A program made the translations under genes and the position numbers. Of a DNA stretch of 64,000 nt, positions 1 to 8,378 are shown piece by piece (position 1 is the first letter of the stretch; every line of letters begins with the position of its first letter). Origin of the DNA: JBBROS01 sp965213845 (lineage in GTDB: Bacteria > Pseudomonadota > Alphaproteobacteria > Acetobacterales > Acetobacteraceae). The stretch is from NCBI GenBank assembly GCA_965213845.1, contig CBDCAI010000002.1, forward strand, positions 62,001 to 126,000. The letters are read 5' to 3'. The notes beneath the pieces are model-generated. The model saw only the letters and a program-made list of their open reading frames with translations, did no database searches and was not told where the DNA came from.

Positions 1-980
1 TCGCCAATGAAGATCAGCAGGGTCAGCAGGCCGCCCAGCACCACGAAGGCGGTGATGCCCAGCCAGGGCGCCTGCAGGTTGTTCTTGCCCTGGGCCACCA
101 GCTCGCCCAGCGAGGGGGAGCCGGGCGGCAGGCCGAAGCCCAGGAAGTCGAGCGTCGCCAGGATGGTGACGGAACCGGACAGGGTGAACGGCAGGAAGCT
201 CAGCACGGCCACCAGCGCGTTCGGCAGGATGTGGCGCGCCATGATGGCGGCGTCGCCGACGCCCAGGGCGCGGGCGGCACGGACATAGTCCATGTTGCGG
301 CCGCGCAGGAACTCGGCGCGCACGACGCCCGTCAGCGCCATCCAGGAGAACAGCAGCAGGAAGCCGAGCAGGATCCAGAAGCTGGGGGTGACGATGCTGG
401 CCAGGATGATCAGCAGGTAGATCTGGGGCATGCCGGACCAGATCTCGATGAAGCGCTGGAACAGCAGGTCGGTCAGCCCGCCATAGAACCCCTGGACGGC
501 GCCGGCCGCGATGCCGACGAGGGACGACACCAGCGTCAGGGTGAAGCCGAACACGACGGAGATGCGAAACCCGTAGATGACGCGCGCCAGCACGTCGCGC
601 GCCTGGTCGTCGGTGCCCAGCGGGTGCGCCGCATCGGGGCGCGAGGGCGCGGGGGTCGGCAGGTCCTTCAGGATGGTGTTGTCGCGGTAGCGCAGCGGCG
701 GCCAGAGCATCCAGCCCTCGGCCTCGATGCGCTGGACCAGGCCGGGGTCGGTGAAGTCGGCCTCCGTCGGCAGCAGGTCGGGGCCGAACGTGTCCTCGGC
801 GTAGTCGTGCAGCACCGGGGCATAGAGCTGCCCCTGGAAGCGCACGAGCAGCGGGCGGTCGTTGGCCAGCAGCTCCGCGAACAGGCACACCAGCAGCAGG
901 ACGGAGAAGATCACGAGCGACACGGAGCCGCGGCGATGGGCGCGGAACAGGTCGAGGCGGCGGCGGGTGATCGGGGTCAT
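1..980 (-). CDS. yejE: ABC peptide transporter permease YejE (3' end off window)
   Basis: Inner-membrane permease of a YejABEF-type oligopeptide/microcin-C-like importer. The start is the ATG at 978-980, reading MTPITRRRLDLFRAHRRG; this short basic cytosolic head before the first membrane segment is typical of YejE. The 326 codons present end in LLIFIGE at the window edge, so only a short C-terminal tail (probably 10-20 residues) is missing compared with the usual length of about 340. A BPD_transp_1 region with the EAA-type loop (ARALGVGDAAIMARHILPNA) is visible. The start overlaps the stop of yejB by ATGA, showing translational coupling. Substrate specificity cannot be read from the permease. 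Confidence 0.9.
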   Translation of the reverse strand, partial: MTPITRRRLDLFRAHRRGSVSLVIFSVLLLVCLFAELLANDRPLLVRFQGQLYAPVLHDYAEDTFGPDLLPTEADFTDPGLVQRIEAEGWMLWPPLRYRDNTILKDLPTPAPSRPDAAHPLGTDDQARDVLARVIYGFRISVVFGFTLTLVSSLVGIAAGAVQGFYGGLTDLLFQRFIEIWSGMPQIYLLIILASIVTPSFWILLGFLLLFSWMALTGVVRAEFLRGRNMDYVRAARALGVGDAAIMARHILPNALVAVLSFLPFTLSGSVTILATLDFLGFGLPPGSPSLGELVAQGKNNLQAPWLGITAFVVLGGLLTLLIFIG

Positions 981-2038
981 TGCCGCGCCTCGAAGTCGAT
1001 GCGGGGGTCGACGACGGTATAGAGCAGGTCCCCGACGATCTGCAGCAGCAGGCCGAGCAGGGTGAACATATAGAGTGTGCCGAACATCACGGGATAGTCG
1101 CGGCGGATGGCGCTCTCGAAGCCCAGCAGGCCCAGGCCGTCGAGGGAGAAGACGATCTCGACCAGAAGGGCGCTGCTGAACAGGATGCCGATGAAGGCGG
1201 CGGGGAAGCCGGCGACGATCAGCAGCATGGCGTTGCGGAAGACGTGGCCATAGAGCACCCGGCCCTCCGGCGCGCCCTTGGCCCGGGCCGTCAGCACGTA
1301 CTGCTTGCGGATCTCTTCCAGGAAGCAGTTCTTCGTCAGCACCGTCAGCCCGGCGAACCCGCCCGCGACCAACGCCACGGTGGGCAGGACCACATGCCAG
1401 GCATAATCGGCGATGCGGGCGGGCCAGACCCAGGACTCGGCGCCCGGCGTGGTCAGGCCGCGCAACGGGAACCACTGGACGTAGCTGCCGCCGGCGAACA
1501 GGACGACCAGCATGATGGCGAACAGGAAGCCGGGGACGGCGTAGGCCACCAGCACGACGGCCGAGCTGGCGACGTCGAAGGCGCTGCCGTCGCGGACGGC
1601 CTTGCGGATGCCGAGCGGGATGCTGATCAGGTAGACCAGCAGCGTGGACCACAGGCCGAGCGAGAGGCTGACCGGCATCTTCTGCTTGATCAGGCCGATG
1701 ACGGTGCTGTCGCGGAAGAAGCTTCGTCCGAAGTCGAACGACAGGTCGTCGCGCAGCATCAGCAGGAAGCGCTCGCCGGCGGGCTTGTCGAAGCCGAAGG
1801 TGCGCTTGAGCTCCTCGATCTGGCGTGCATCGAGGCCGCGGGCGCCGCGGTAGGTGCCGCTGTCGCTGGTGGCGCCGGTGATGCGGGCGGTGCCGTCCAC
1901 GGCGCCGCCACGGGCCTCGGCCATGGCCTGCTCGACCGGTCCGCCGGGGGCGAACTGCACGACGGCGAAGTTGATGGCGATGATGCCGAGCAGGGTGGGG
2001 ACCAGGAGCAGCAGTCGGCGCAGGAGATAGGCGGCCAT
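977..2038 (-). CDS. yejB: ABC peptide transporter permease YejB
   Basis: 353-residue permease of the Dpp/Opp/Yej family. The N-terminus MAAYLLRRLLLLVPTLLG with the following FAPGGPVEQ motif is characteristic of YejB/DppB proteins. The long periplasmic insert after the first membrane helix (about residues 40-110) fits YejB rather than DppB. It is translationally coupled to yejE downstream. No yejA-like binding-protein gene lies upstream in this window, because the next gene is on the other strand. The binding protein may therefore be downstream of yejF, beyond the left edge, or unlinked. No strong ribosome-binding site is visible before the ATG. Confidence 0.9.
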   Translation of the reverse strand: MAAYLLRRLLLLVPTLLGIIAINFAVVQFAPGGPVEQAMAEARGGAVDGTARITGATSDSGTYRGARGLDARQIEELKRTFGFDKPAGERFLLMLRDDLSFDFGRSFFRDSTVIGLIKQKMPVSLSLGLWSTLLVYLISIPLGIRKAVRDGSAFDVASSAVVLVAYAVPGFLFAIMLVVLFAGGSYVQWFPLRGLTTPGAESWVWPARIADYAWHVVLPTVALVAGGFAGLTVLTKNCFLEEIRKQYVLTARAKGAPEGRVLYGHVFRNAMLLIVAGFPAAFIGILFSSALLVEIVFSLDGLGLLGFESAIRRDYPVMFGTLYMFTLLGLLLQIVGDLLYTVVDPRIDFEARQ

Positions 2039-2134
2039 CGCTGGGGCGGCCGTCAGGCGGGCAGGGGGGGCATGCCGCCGTGATAGCCCGGCGCCTGCCC
2101 GGTTTCCAGCGCGGCCTTCCGGCAGAGGACGGTG

Positions 2135-2156
2135 ATAGTATAGCCCCCTAGCCTAT
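2135..2156. promoter_or_regulatory. Putative RcnR/DmeR-type operator
   Basis: Imperfect inverted repeat with half-sites ATAGTATAG and CTAGCCTAT (7 of 9 positions match after reverse-complementing) around a C-tract. RcnR, FrmR and CsoR-class repressors bind A/T-rich half-sites flanking a G/C tract, so this fits autoregulation by the repressor gene that starts 17 bp downstream. The assignment rests on resemblance and position. Confidence 0.6.
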
Positions 2157-2173
2157 GCGCTACGCGTCGTGGC

Positions 2174-2452
2174 ATGGGCCATACGATACGCGACAAGGCC
2201 AAGCTTCTCGCCCGGGTGCGGCGGATGAAGGGCCAGATGGAGGCGATCGAGCGGGCGCTGGAGGGCGACGCCGGCTGCTACCAGGTCATGCATTTGGTGG
2301 CCGGCGTGCGCGGCGCGCTGGCCGGGCTGATGGCCGAGGTGGTGGAGGACCATGTCCGCACGCACCTGGTCGACCCCGAGCGGCACCCCGGCATCCTGGA
2401 CCCGGCCGCGACCGAGCAGCTGCTCGAGGTCATCCGGACCTACCTCAAATGA
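2174..2452 (+). CDS. RcnR/DmeR-like metal-sensing repressor
   Basis: 92-residue all-helical DUF156 (CsoR/RcnR/FrmR) transcriptional repressor. The metal-site fingerprint is visible: His3, Cys35, His60 and His64. This His-Cys-His-His set matches the Ni/Co sensor RcnR, whereas FrmR has Pro2/Glu64 instead. It likely binds the inverted repeat just upstream and releases it on binding Co(II) or Ni(II). Its stop overlaps the start of the CDF exporter (ATGA at 2449), an arrangement equivalent to rhizobial dmeR-dmeF. The role is inferred from residues plus context. Confidence 0.88.
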   Translation: MGHTIRDKAKLLARVRRMKGQMEAIERALEGDAGCYQVMHLVAGVRGALAGLMAEVVEDHVRTHLVDPERHPGILDPAATEQLLEVIRTYLK

Positions 2453-3933
2453 CAGCGATGCAACACGAGGCGACCATGGACAGCACGACCCCGTTTGCGG
2501 CCGGCCACAGCCACGACTTCCTGGGCACGGGCCATTCGGCCAACGAGCGGCGGACCTGGGTGGTGATCGGCCTGTGCACGGCGATGATGGTGGCGGAGAT
2601 CGGCGGCGGGGCGCTGTTCGGGTCTTTGGCGCTGATCGCCGACGGGCTGCACATGAGCACGCATGCCGGGGCGCTGCTGATCGCCGCGGTGGCCTACACC
2701 TATGCGCGGCGCCATGCGGCCGATCCGCGGTTCAGCTTCGGCACGGGCAAGCTGGGCGACCTGGCCGGGTTCACGAGCGCGATCGTGCTGGCGATGATCG
2801 CGCTGCTGATCGGCTACGAGGCGCTGGAGCGTCTGCTGCACCCGGTGCCGATCGCGTTCCGCGAGGCGATCCCGATCGCGGTGCTGGGCCTGGTGGTGAA
2901 CCTGGTCAGCGCGTGGCTGCTGGGGGCGGGCGATCATCACGGGCACGGGCACGGGCACGGGCATGGGCATTCGCACGGGCATGGGCACGGCCATTCGCAC
3001 GACCACGGGCACGACCACGGGCACGACCACGGGCACGATGCCCCGCACGGGATCGAGACGGCGCAGGGCGGGATGACGCTTGAGGTGTTCGAGGCGGGGG
3101 TGCCGCCACGCTTCCGCCTGCGCCCTGCGGGGGCGCCGCTGCCCGCCGCGGCCTCGGTCGCGACGGTGCGGCCGGACGGGACGCGGCAGGTGTTCGCGAT
3201 GGCGATGCGGGATGGGTTTTTGGAGTCCGTGGACACGATTCCGGAGCCGCACGCCTTTCGGGCCGAGGTTTTGGTCGGCGCGGAGAGAGCGATCGCGGTG
3301 ATGTTCGAGGAAGCTACGCACCCTGCGGCCGAGACGAAGGCGTCGCATCGGGACGCGACGAAGGCGTCGCATCGGGACGCGACGAAGGCGTCGCATCGGG
3401 ACGCGACGAAGGCGTCGCATCGGGACGCGACGAAGGCGTCGCATCGGGACGCGACGAAGGCGTCGCATCGGGACGCGACGAAGGCGTCGCATCGGGACGC
3501 GACGAAGGCGTCGCATCGGGACAACAACATGCGGGCGGCTTTGGTGCATGTGATGGCCGATGCCGCGGTTTCGGTGCTGGTGATCGTGGGGCTGCTGCTG
3601 GCGCGGGCGTTCGGCTGGGTTTGGATGGATCCGGCGGCGGGGCTTTTGGGGGCGTTGGTGATCGCGAACTGGTCCTATGGGCTGGTGCGGGACACCGGGG
3701 CGATCCTGCTCGACATGAAACCGGATGCGGGGCTTTACGACCGGCTGCACCATATGGTGGAGTCGGAGGGGGATGCGGTGGCGGACCTGCATCTGTGGCG
3801 CCTGGGGCCGGGGCATCTCGGCGCCATCCTGTCGGTGGTGGCGGGCGGGCCGCGCGGCACGGCATACTGGCGCGGCAGGCTGGCGCAGGTGCCGGGGCTG
3901 TCGCATGTGACGGTCGAGGTCCATCGCGCATGA
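2449..3933 (+). CDS. dmeF: DmeF-like cation diffusion facilitator with repeat insertion
   Basis: Inner-membrane metal/proton antiporter of the CDF family, probably exporting Co(II)/Ni(II). The start is the ATG overlapping the repressor stop; the frame is open upstream but that part lies in the repressor gene. Four membrane helices (about residues 30-165) contain the TM2 metal-site motif HMSTH. A His-rich loop of about 37 residues (163-199) follows, then an unusual soluble insert, then eight copies of TKASHRDA (about 296-359). The last two helices carry the HVMAD site. The total of 494 residues is far longer than the usual 300-400 of the family, and the excess is the insert plus repeats. The insert (TLEVFEAGVPPRFRLRPAG onward) looks like a beta-rich domain of unknown role. 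Metal specificity is inference. Confidence 0.87.
   Translation: MTAMQHEATMDSTTPFAAGHSHDFLGTGHSANERRTWVVIGLCTAMMVAEIGGGALFGSLALIADGLHMSTHAGALLIAAVAYTYARRHAADPRFSFGTGKLGDLAGFTSAIVLAMIALLIGYEALERLLHPVPIAFREAIPIAVLGLVVNLVSAWLLGAGDHHGHGHGHGHGHSHGHGHGHSHDHGHDHGHDHGHDAPHGIETAQGGMTLEVFEAGVPPRFRLRPAGAPLPAAASVATVRPDGTRQVFAMAMRDGFLESVDTIPEPHAFRAEVLVGAERAIAVMFEEATHPAAETKASHRDATKASHRDATKASHRDATKASHRDATKASHRDATKASHRDATKASHRDATKASHRDNNMRAALVHVMADAAVSVLVIVGLLLARAFGWVWMDPAAGLLGALVIANWSYGLVRDTGAILLDMKPDAGLYDRLHHMVESEGDAVADLHLWRLGPGHLGAILSVVAGGPRGTAYWRGRLAQVPGLSHVTVEVHRA
3333..3524 (+). repeat. Eight tandem 24-bp repeats inside dmeF
   Basis: Eight head-to-tail copies of a 24-bp unit starting GACGAAGGCGTCGCATCGGG. 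The first seven are identical and the last ends in AA instead of GC. Each encodes TKASHRDA, adding one His per unit. The absence of silent differences implies recent expansion by slippage or unequal recombination. Confidence 0.97.
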
Positions 3934-4163
3934 ATGGAAGGCCCGCGCCCATGACTGCCCCGTCCCGAGACGAGATCCTGCTGCTGGCCCGCCATGCCGG
4001 CCTGGACCTGCCCGAGGCGTACCGGGACGACCTGGTCGAGGTCTATGCCTACGTCCGCGCCATGGTCGCGCGCCTGCCCGCAGCGCGGCCGCAGCAGGAC
4101 GAGCCCGCGCATGTCTTCGTCGCAAGCCGCTTCCTGCCTCCGCCTTCGCCGGACGCCGGCTGA
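3930..4163 (+). CDS. AtzG-like small accessory protein (DUF4089)
   Basis: 77-residue protein resembling AtzG, the small subunit that pairs with the amidase AtzE in 1-carboxybiuret hydrolase. Supporting features are the small helical size, the LDLPEAYRDDLVEVYAYV segment and the C-terminal EPAHVF motif typical of the family. The ATG overlaps the dmeF stop (ATGA). The stop abuts the GTG of the amidase gene directly. The adjacency strongly suggests an amidase-AtzG complex. An internal ATG at 3951 is an alternative start. Confidence 0.78.
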   Translation: MNGRPAPMTAPSRDEILLLARHAGLDLPEAYRDDLVEVYAYVRAMVARLPAARPQQDEPAHVFVASRFLPPPSPDAG

Positions 4164-5555
4164 GTGGCCCCCCCGATCCTGACCATCGCCGAGGCGGCTG
4201 CCGGGATCGCCGCGCGCCGATTGTCGCCGGTGGAGCTGACCGAGACGTGCCTGGCCCGGATCGAGGCGCTGGACGGCGTGCTGTCCAGCTTCATCACCGT
4301 GACCGCCGAGCGGGCCCGGGCCGATGCCCGCCGCGCCGAGGCCGAGATCATGGCCGACGGGCCGCGCAGCCGGCTGCACGGCATCCCCTATGCCCTGAAG
4401 GACGTCATCGACACGGCAGGCATCCGCACCACCGCGCACTCCCGCCTGCTGGCCGACAACGTCCCGGTGCGGGACAGCGCCTGCAACGCCCGGCTGGCCG
4501 CGGCGGGCGCGGTGCTGCTGGGCAAGAACGCGACGTGGGAGTTCGCGCATGGCGGCCCGAGCTGGGACATTCTGGCCCCGCCGGCGCGCAACCCCTGGAA
4601 CACCGAGTATTCCCCGGCCGGATCGTCCTCGGGCTCGGCGGTCGCCGTCGCCGCGGGTCTGGCGCCGGGGGCGATGGGCACGGACACGGGCGGGTCGATC
4701 CGTGGCCCCGCGGCGGTGTGCGGGGTGGCCGGGCTGAAGCCGACCTATGGGCGGGTGAGCCGGCGGGGGGTGATCCCGAACTGTTTCTCGCACGACCATG
4801 CGGGGCCGCTCGCCTGGACGACGGAGGACGTGGCGATCCTGCTGCAGGCCGTTGCCGGGCACGACCCGGCGGATATCGGCTCCGTGGACCTGCCCGTGCC
4901 CGACTACGCGGCGGCGCTGACCGGCCGGGTGGAGGGCCTGGTGGTTGGCGTGCCCTGGCGCTGGCTCGAGGAGGAGGCGCCGCTGAGCGCACCCACGCGG
5001 GCCGCCTTCGATGCGGCGCTCGAGGTGTTCCGGGCAATGGGCGCCACGGTGCGCCCCGTGTCGTTGCCGACGATCGAGGCGTTCGACGACGCGAAACGGG
5101 TGATCGCCATGGTGGACCTGTTCACCATCCATGGCGCCGACCTGCGCACGCGGCCCGAGCTGTTCGGCTCGGCGCTGCGCTACCGCATCATGGGCGGGGG
5201 GCTGATCCGCGGCGAGGAATACCTGCAGGCGATGCGCGCCCGCACCGATTTGGCCCGGGCGATGCAGGCGGTGATGGCGGAGGTCGACCTGGTCATGCTG
5301 CCCACCAACGAGCCCGCGGGGAAGCTGACGCCGGCGCCGAACGCTAACTTCTTCAAGCGGCCGAGCTTCACCACCGCCTTCAACGTGGGCGGCAACCCGG
5401 CACTTTCCGTGTGCAGCGGCTTCGATGTGGCCGGGCTGCCGTTCTCGCTGCAGATCGTCGGGCGGCTGTTCGACGAGGCGACGGTGCTGCGGGCGGGGGA
5501 CGCGTATGAGCGGGCGACGCCTTGGCGCCAGCGGCGGCCGGCGCTCGGCGCGTGA
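4164..5555 (+). CDS. Amidase signature family hydrolase (AtzE-like)
   Basis: 463-residue amidase starting at a GTG immediately after the AtzG-like stop. The Ser-cisSer-Lys triad is readable: Lys79 in GIPYALKD, cis-Ser154 in SPAGSSSGS and nucleophile Ser178 in GTDTGGSIRG, with the expected 24-residue spacing between the serines. It hydrolyses a C-N amide bond. The small partner upstream and the ABC importer downstream suggest uptake and breakdown of an amide or urea-like nitrogen compound. The exact substrate is not decidable; AtzE, GatA-like and aryl-amidases share this fold, though no GatB/C is nearby. Confidence 0.88.
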   Translation: MAPPILTIAEAAAGIAARRLSPVELTETCLARIEALDGVLSSFITVTAERARADARRAEAEIMADGPRSRLHGIPYALKDVIDTAGIRTTAHSRLLADNVPVRDSACNARLAAAGAVLLGKNATWEFAHGGPSWDILAPPARNPWNTEYSPAGSSSGSAVAVAAGLAPGAMGTDTGGSIRGPAAVCGVAGLKPTYGRVSRRGVIPNCFSHDHAGPLAWTTEDVAILLQAVAGHDPADIGSVDLPVPDYAAALTGRVEGLVVGVPWRWLEEEAPLSAPTRAAFDAALEVFRAMGATVRPVSLPTIEAFDDAKRVIAMVDLFTIHGADLRTRPELFGSALRYRIMGGGLIRGEEYLQAMRARTDLARAMQAVMAEVDLVMLPTNEPAGKLTPAPNANFFKRPSFTTAFNVGGNPALSVCSGFDVAGLPFSLQIVGRLFDEATVLRAGDAYERATPWRQRRPALGA

Positions 5556-5703
5556 CTTAGGCCGGGGTTTTCGGCGCCGGAGCGAGGGGGACCACGAAGC
5601 CACGAAGGAGACGAAGAGGGCGGTTCTTGCGGCGCCTTGGCTCGATCGGTTCATCAACGTTCAGGGTTCGACGCTGCGCGGCCCGAATCCTGCAAGGGGC
5701 GGG

Positions 5704-6708
5704 GTGAACAGATCGAGGCTCCTGATGGGACAGATGTCGCGACGCTCTGCCTTGGCTGGCGGGTTGGGCCTGGCCGTGCTGCCGCGGGCGGGCGCCCGCG
5801 CGGCGCCGTCGGCGCTGCCCGAGCGGGTGGAGCTGGTGGTCGGGTTCAGCAAGTCCGCCCATACCGCGCCGCTGGTGGGTGTGGCGGACCTGATCCGGCC
5901 GCTGGGCATCGACCTCAAGATGGTGGAGTTCGTGCGCTATGCCGACGCCCGCACGGCCATCGGCAGCGGCTCGCTGGATATCGCGACGACCGCGCCCGGG
6001 GACATCCTGGTGCTGCTGTCGCAGGGGATCATGAACGTCAAGGCGATCATGGGCATGGGCAGCTCGGACAAGTTCGTCATGGCGAAGTCGGCCGGCGCGA
6101 TCCCGGACTGGGACGCGCTGCGCGGCAAGCGGCTGGGCATCCCGGCGGGGTCCGCGGTGTGGGCGCAGTACGCGGCGGCGGTGACGGAGCGGGGCTTTCC
6201 CTACGACGCGCCGAAGATCGTCAACATCCAGGGCGGCGGGCCCAGCTTCATCCAGGCGCTGCAGCGGGGCGACGTGGACGCGGTGCTGAGCTGGCAGCCG
6301 TTCGAGTCGACGATGCTGGTGGAGAAATCGGGCACGTTCACCCCGCTGGAATACGGGCATTCCAAGGCCGTGGGCGCGGAACTGGGCATGTTCAGCGCCA
6401 CCGAGACGGCGCTGACGAAGAAGCGGGACGCGGTGAACCGCTTCTTCTGGGCCTATCTGACGCTGGAGAAGCAGCTGAAGGCCGACCCGGCCGCCTTCGC
6501 CACCGCCATCGAGGCCTATTCCAGCGTGACACGCCCGGTGGCGGAGAACATCGCCGCCAACGTGAAGCTGGGCGGCGTCGTGGACCTGGCGCAGCTGCAG
6601 CGGCAGGCGAAGTTCTTCGCCGAGGTCGGCGTATTGCAGAAGGACGTCAGCGGCCTGGTCGCGGCGCACTGGGACGACGGTCCCGTGCGGGACGCCGCGA
6701 TCGGATGA
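5704..6708 (+). CDS. ABC transporter substrate-binding protein (NMT1/SsuA-like)
   Basis: Periplasmic solute-binding protein of the NMT1/THI5/SsuA class that would deliver substrate to the permease and ATPase encoded next. GTG 5704 is chosen because an AAGGGG ribosome-binding site lies just upstream; ATGs at 5725 and 5734 are alternatives. The N-terminus NRSRLLMGQMSRRSALAGG contains an SRR twin-arginine-like stretch and a hydrophobic core ending in ARA, a plausible Tat signal. The body has the two-lobed pattern with IPAGSAVW and QPFES segments seen in taurine/sulfonate-type binding proteins. The ligand is unknown; amide or urea-type compounds are suggested by the amidase neighbour. Confidence 0.85.
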   Translation: MNRSRLLMGQMSRRSALAGGLGLAVLPRAGARAAPSALPERVELVVGFSKSAHTAPLVGVADLIRPLGIDLKMVEFVRYADARTAIGSGSLDIATTAPGDILVLLSQGIMNVKAIMGMGSSDKFVMAKSAGAIPDWDALRGKRLGIPAGSAVWAQYAAAVTERGFPYDAPKIVNIQGGGPSFIQALQRGDVDAVLSWQPFESTMLVEKSGTFTPLEYGHSKAVGAELGMFSATETALTKKRDAVNRFFWAYLTLEKQLKADPAAFATAIEAYSSVTRPVAENIAANVKLGGVVDLAQLQRQAKFFAEVGVLQKDVSGLVAAHWDDGPVRDAAIG

Positions 6709-6721
6709 GCACGTTGCCCGC

Positions 6722-7585
6722 ATGAGCGCGGTGATCGGCCACGCCGCGGCGATGCCGCAGCCCGCGCGACGCCGTGCCGGGGCCGAATGGGGCGGCCGGC
6801 TGTTGCTGGGCGTGCAGTTCGCCGTGGTGCCGCTGCTGGCGCTGGCCTTGTGGGAGGCGTCGGGCCGCCTCGACTGGGTGCCCGCCGGGCTGCTGCCGCC
6901 GCCGTCCACGGTGCTTGAGGGCTGGTGGACCTGGGCGTTCGGGGCACATCGTGGCAGCCTGGCGCCGTACAGCGGCACCTGGTTCGACAACACGGTGTTC
7001 TCTGCCGGCCGGGTGCTGCGCGGCTACGGCCTGGCCATCCTGCTCGGTGTCCCGTTCGGGCTGCTGATCGGCTGGAGCCGGGTGGTGGCGCGGATGTTCG
7101 ACCCGCTGACGCAGAGCCTGCGGCCGATCCCGATCACCGCCTGGTTGCCGTTCTCGATCTCGCTGTTCGGCATCGGCGAGTTCGGCTCGTTGTTCCTGAT
7201 CATGCTGGGCGCGTTCTACCCGATCGTCGTCAACACGACGCAGGGCGCGCGCGACGTCAACCGCAACCTGGTGCGGGCGGCGCTGATGATGGGGGCGGGC
7301 CCGCGGGAGGTGCTGCTGCGTGTCGTGCTGCCGAACGCCATGCCGTCGATCTTCACCGGCATGCGGATCGGCCTGGGCATCGCCTGGACGGCGGTGATCG
7401 TGTCCGAGATGGTCGCGGTGAAGTCGGGGCTCGGCTACGTGCTGTGGGACGCCTACTATGTCGGGCGCATGGACGTGGTGCTGGCGGACATGGTCTCGAT
7501 CGGGCTGATGGGGTTCCTGTCGGACCGGTTGCTGATGCTGATCGAGGCGCGGGTGCTGCGCTGGAAGCACTTCCATTCCGTCTGA
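6722..7585 (+). CDS. ABC transporter permease (SsuC/TauC-like)
   Basis: 287-residue inner-membrane permease with about six helices and a BPD_transp_1 domain. The EAA loop ALMMGAGPREVLLRVVLPNA and the PIPITAWLPF segment are typical of SsuC/TauC-family importers. It lies 13 bp after the binding protein and 34 bp before the ATPase, all on one strand, forming a standard three-component importer. An internal ATG at 6752 is possible, but 6722 keeps the N-terminal cytosolic tail. Substrate unknown. Confidence 0.88.
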   Translation: MSAVIGHAAAMPQPARRRAGAEWGGRLLLGVQFAVVPLLALALWEASGRLDWVPAGLLPPPSTVLEGWWTWAFGAHRGSLAPYSGTWFDNTVFSAGRVLRGYGLAILLGVPFGLLIGWSRVVARMFDPLTQSLRPIPITAWLPFSISLFGIGEFGSLFLIMLGAFYPIVVNTTQGARDVNRNLVRAALMMGAGPREVLLRVVLPNAMPSIFTGMRIGLGIAWTAVIVSEMVAVKSGLGYVLWDAYYVGRMDVVLADMVSIGLMGFLSDRLLMLIEARVLRWKHFHSV

Positions 7586-7619
7586 CCTGCACCGACCCAC
7601 GGCGCAGGCGGCGCCCGCG

Positions 7620-8378
7620 GTGCGGATGGCCGGCGTGGGCAAGCGCTACGAGGGCCGTAGGTCCGTGGTGCAGGCGCTCGACGCCATCGACCTCGAGATC
7701 GCCGACCGGGAGTTCGCCGTGCTGCTGGGGCCCTCGGGCTGCGGCAAGTCCACGCTGCTGAACATCCTGGCCGGGTTCGAGAGCGTCAGCGCCGGCAGCG
7801 TCCGCGTGTTCGGCGACACCGTCAGCCGCCCCGGCCCCGACCGCGCCGTGGTGTTCCAGGAGGCGGCGCTGTTCCCCTGGCTGTCCGTCCGCGACAACGT
7901 CGCCTTCGCGCCGCGGCTGAAGGGCCTCTCGCGCCGGGCCAGCGCCGACGTGGCGCGCGAGGCGCTGACGCAGGTGGGCCTCGGCCCGTTCGAGGACGCG
8001 CTGCCCGACCAGCTCTCGGGCGGCATGAAGCAGCGCGTCGGCATCGCCCGCGCCCTGGTGATGGAGCCCCGGGTGCTGCTGATGGACGAGCCGTTCGGCG
8101 CCCTCGATGCGCAGACGCGGCTTTCCATGCAGGAGCTGCTGCTGGGCGTGTGGGAGCGTCGGCGCAAGACGGTGCTGTTCATCACCCACGACATCGACGA
8201 GGCCATCCTGCTGGCCGACACGCTGTACGTCATGTCCGCCCGGCCCGGCCGCATCAAGGCCCGCATTCCGGTCGACCTGCCCCGCCCGCGCAACCTTGAT
8301 ATGCTGGCCAGCAGCGTGTTCAACCCGCTGCGCCGCCAGGTGATGCAGCTGATCCGCGACGAAGCCCCGCCGACCTGA
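7620..8378 (+). CDS. ABC transporter ATP-binding protein (SsuB/TauB-like)
   Basis: Cytosolic ATPase energising the importer. Walker A (GPSGCGKST), the Q-loop (VFQEAALFPW), the signature LSGGMKQRV, Walker B (VLLMDEPFGALDAQ) and the switch His (FITHDIDEA) are all present in order. The annotated start is GTG 7620. In-frame coding-like sequence continues upstream to a CTG at 7587 (reading HRPTAQAAPAVRMAGVG), and the family normally has several residues before this point. The true start may therefore be that CTG or another rare codon. It closes the amidase/ABC operon. Confidence 0.9.
   Translation: MRMAGVGKRYEGRRSVVQALDAIDLEIADREFAVLLGPSGCGKSTLLNILAGFESVSAGSVRVFGDTVSRPGPDRAVVFQEAALFPWLSVRDNVAFAPRLKGLSRRASADVAREALTQVGLGPFEDALPDQLSGGMKQRVGIARALVMEPRVLLMDEPFGALDAQTRLSMQELLLGVWERRRKTVLFITHDIDEAILLADTLYVMSARPGRIKARIPVDLPRPRNLDMLASSVFNPLRRQVMQLIRDEAPPT

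Noticed and set aside
2153..2386. 77-residue frame opposite the metal repressor gene
   Set aside because: His/Gln-rich antisense shadow of the repressor coding sequence.
2935..3045. GGGCAC-type hexamer runs as a separate repeat element
   Set aside because: They encode the His-rich loop of the metal exporter, so the periodicity comes from codons for His and Gly/Asp.
3333..3524. Regular repeats as a CRISPR array
   Set aside because: Units are contiguous 24 bp without unique spacers and lie inside an open frame.
5556..5703. Short periodic CCACGAAG-like stretch as a mobile remnant
   Set aside because: Only a few imperfect units; nothing like an inverted repeat or target duplication was seen.
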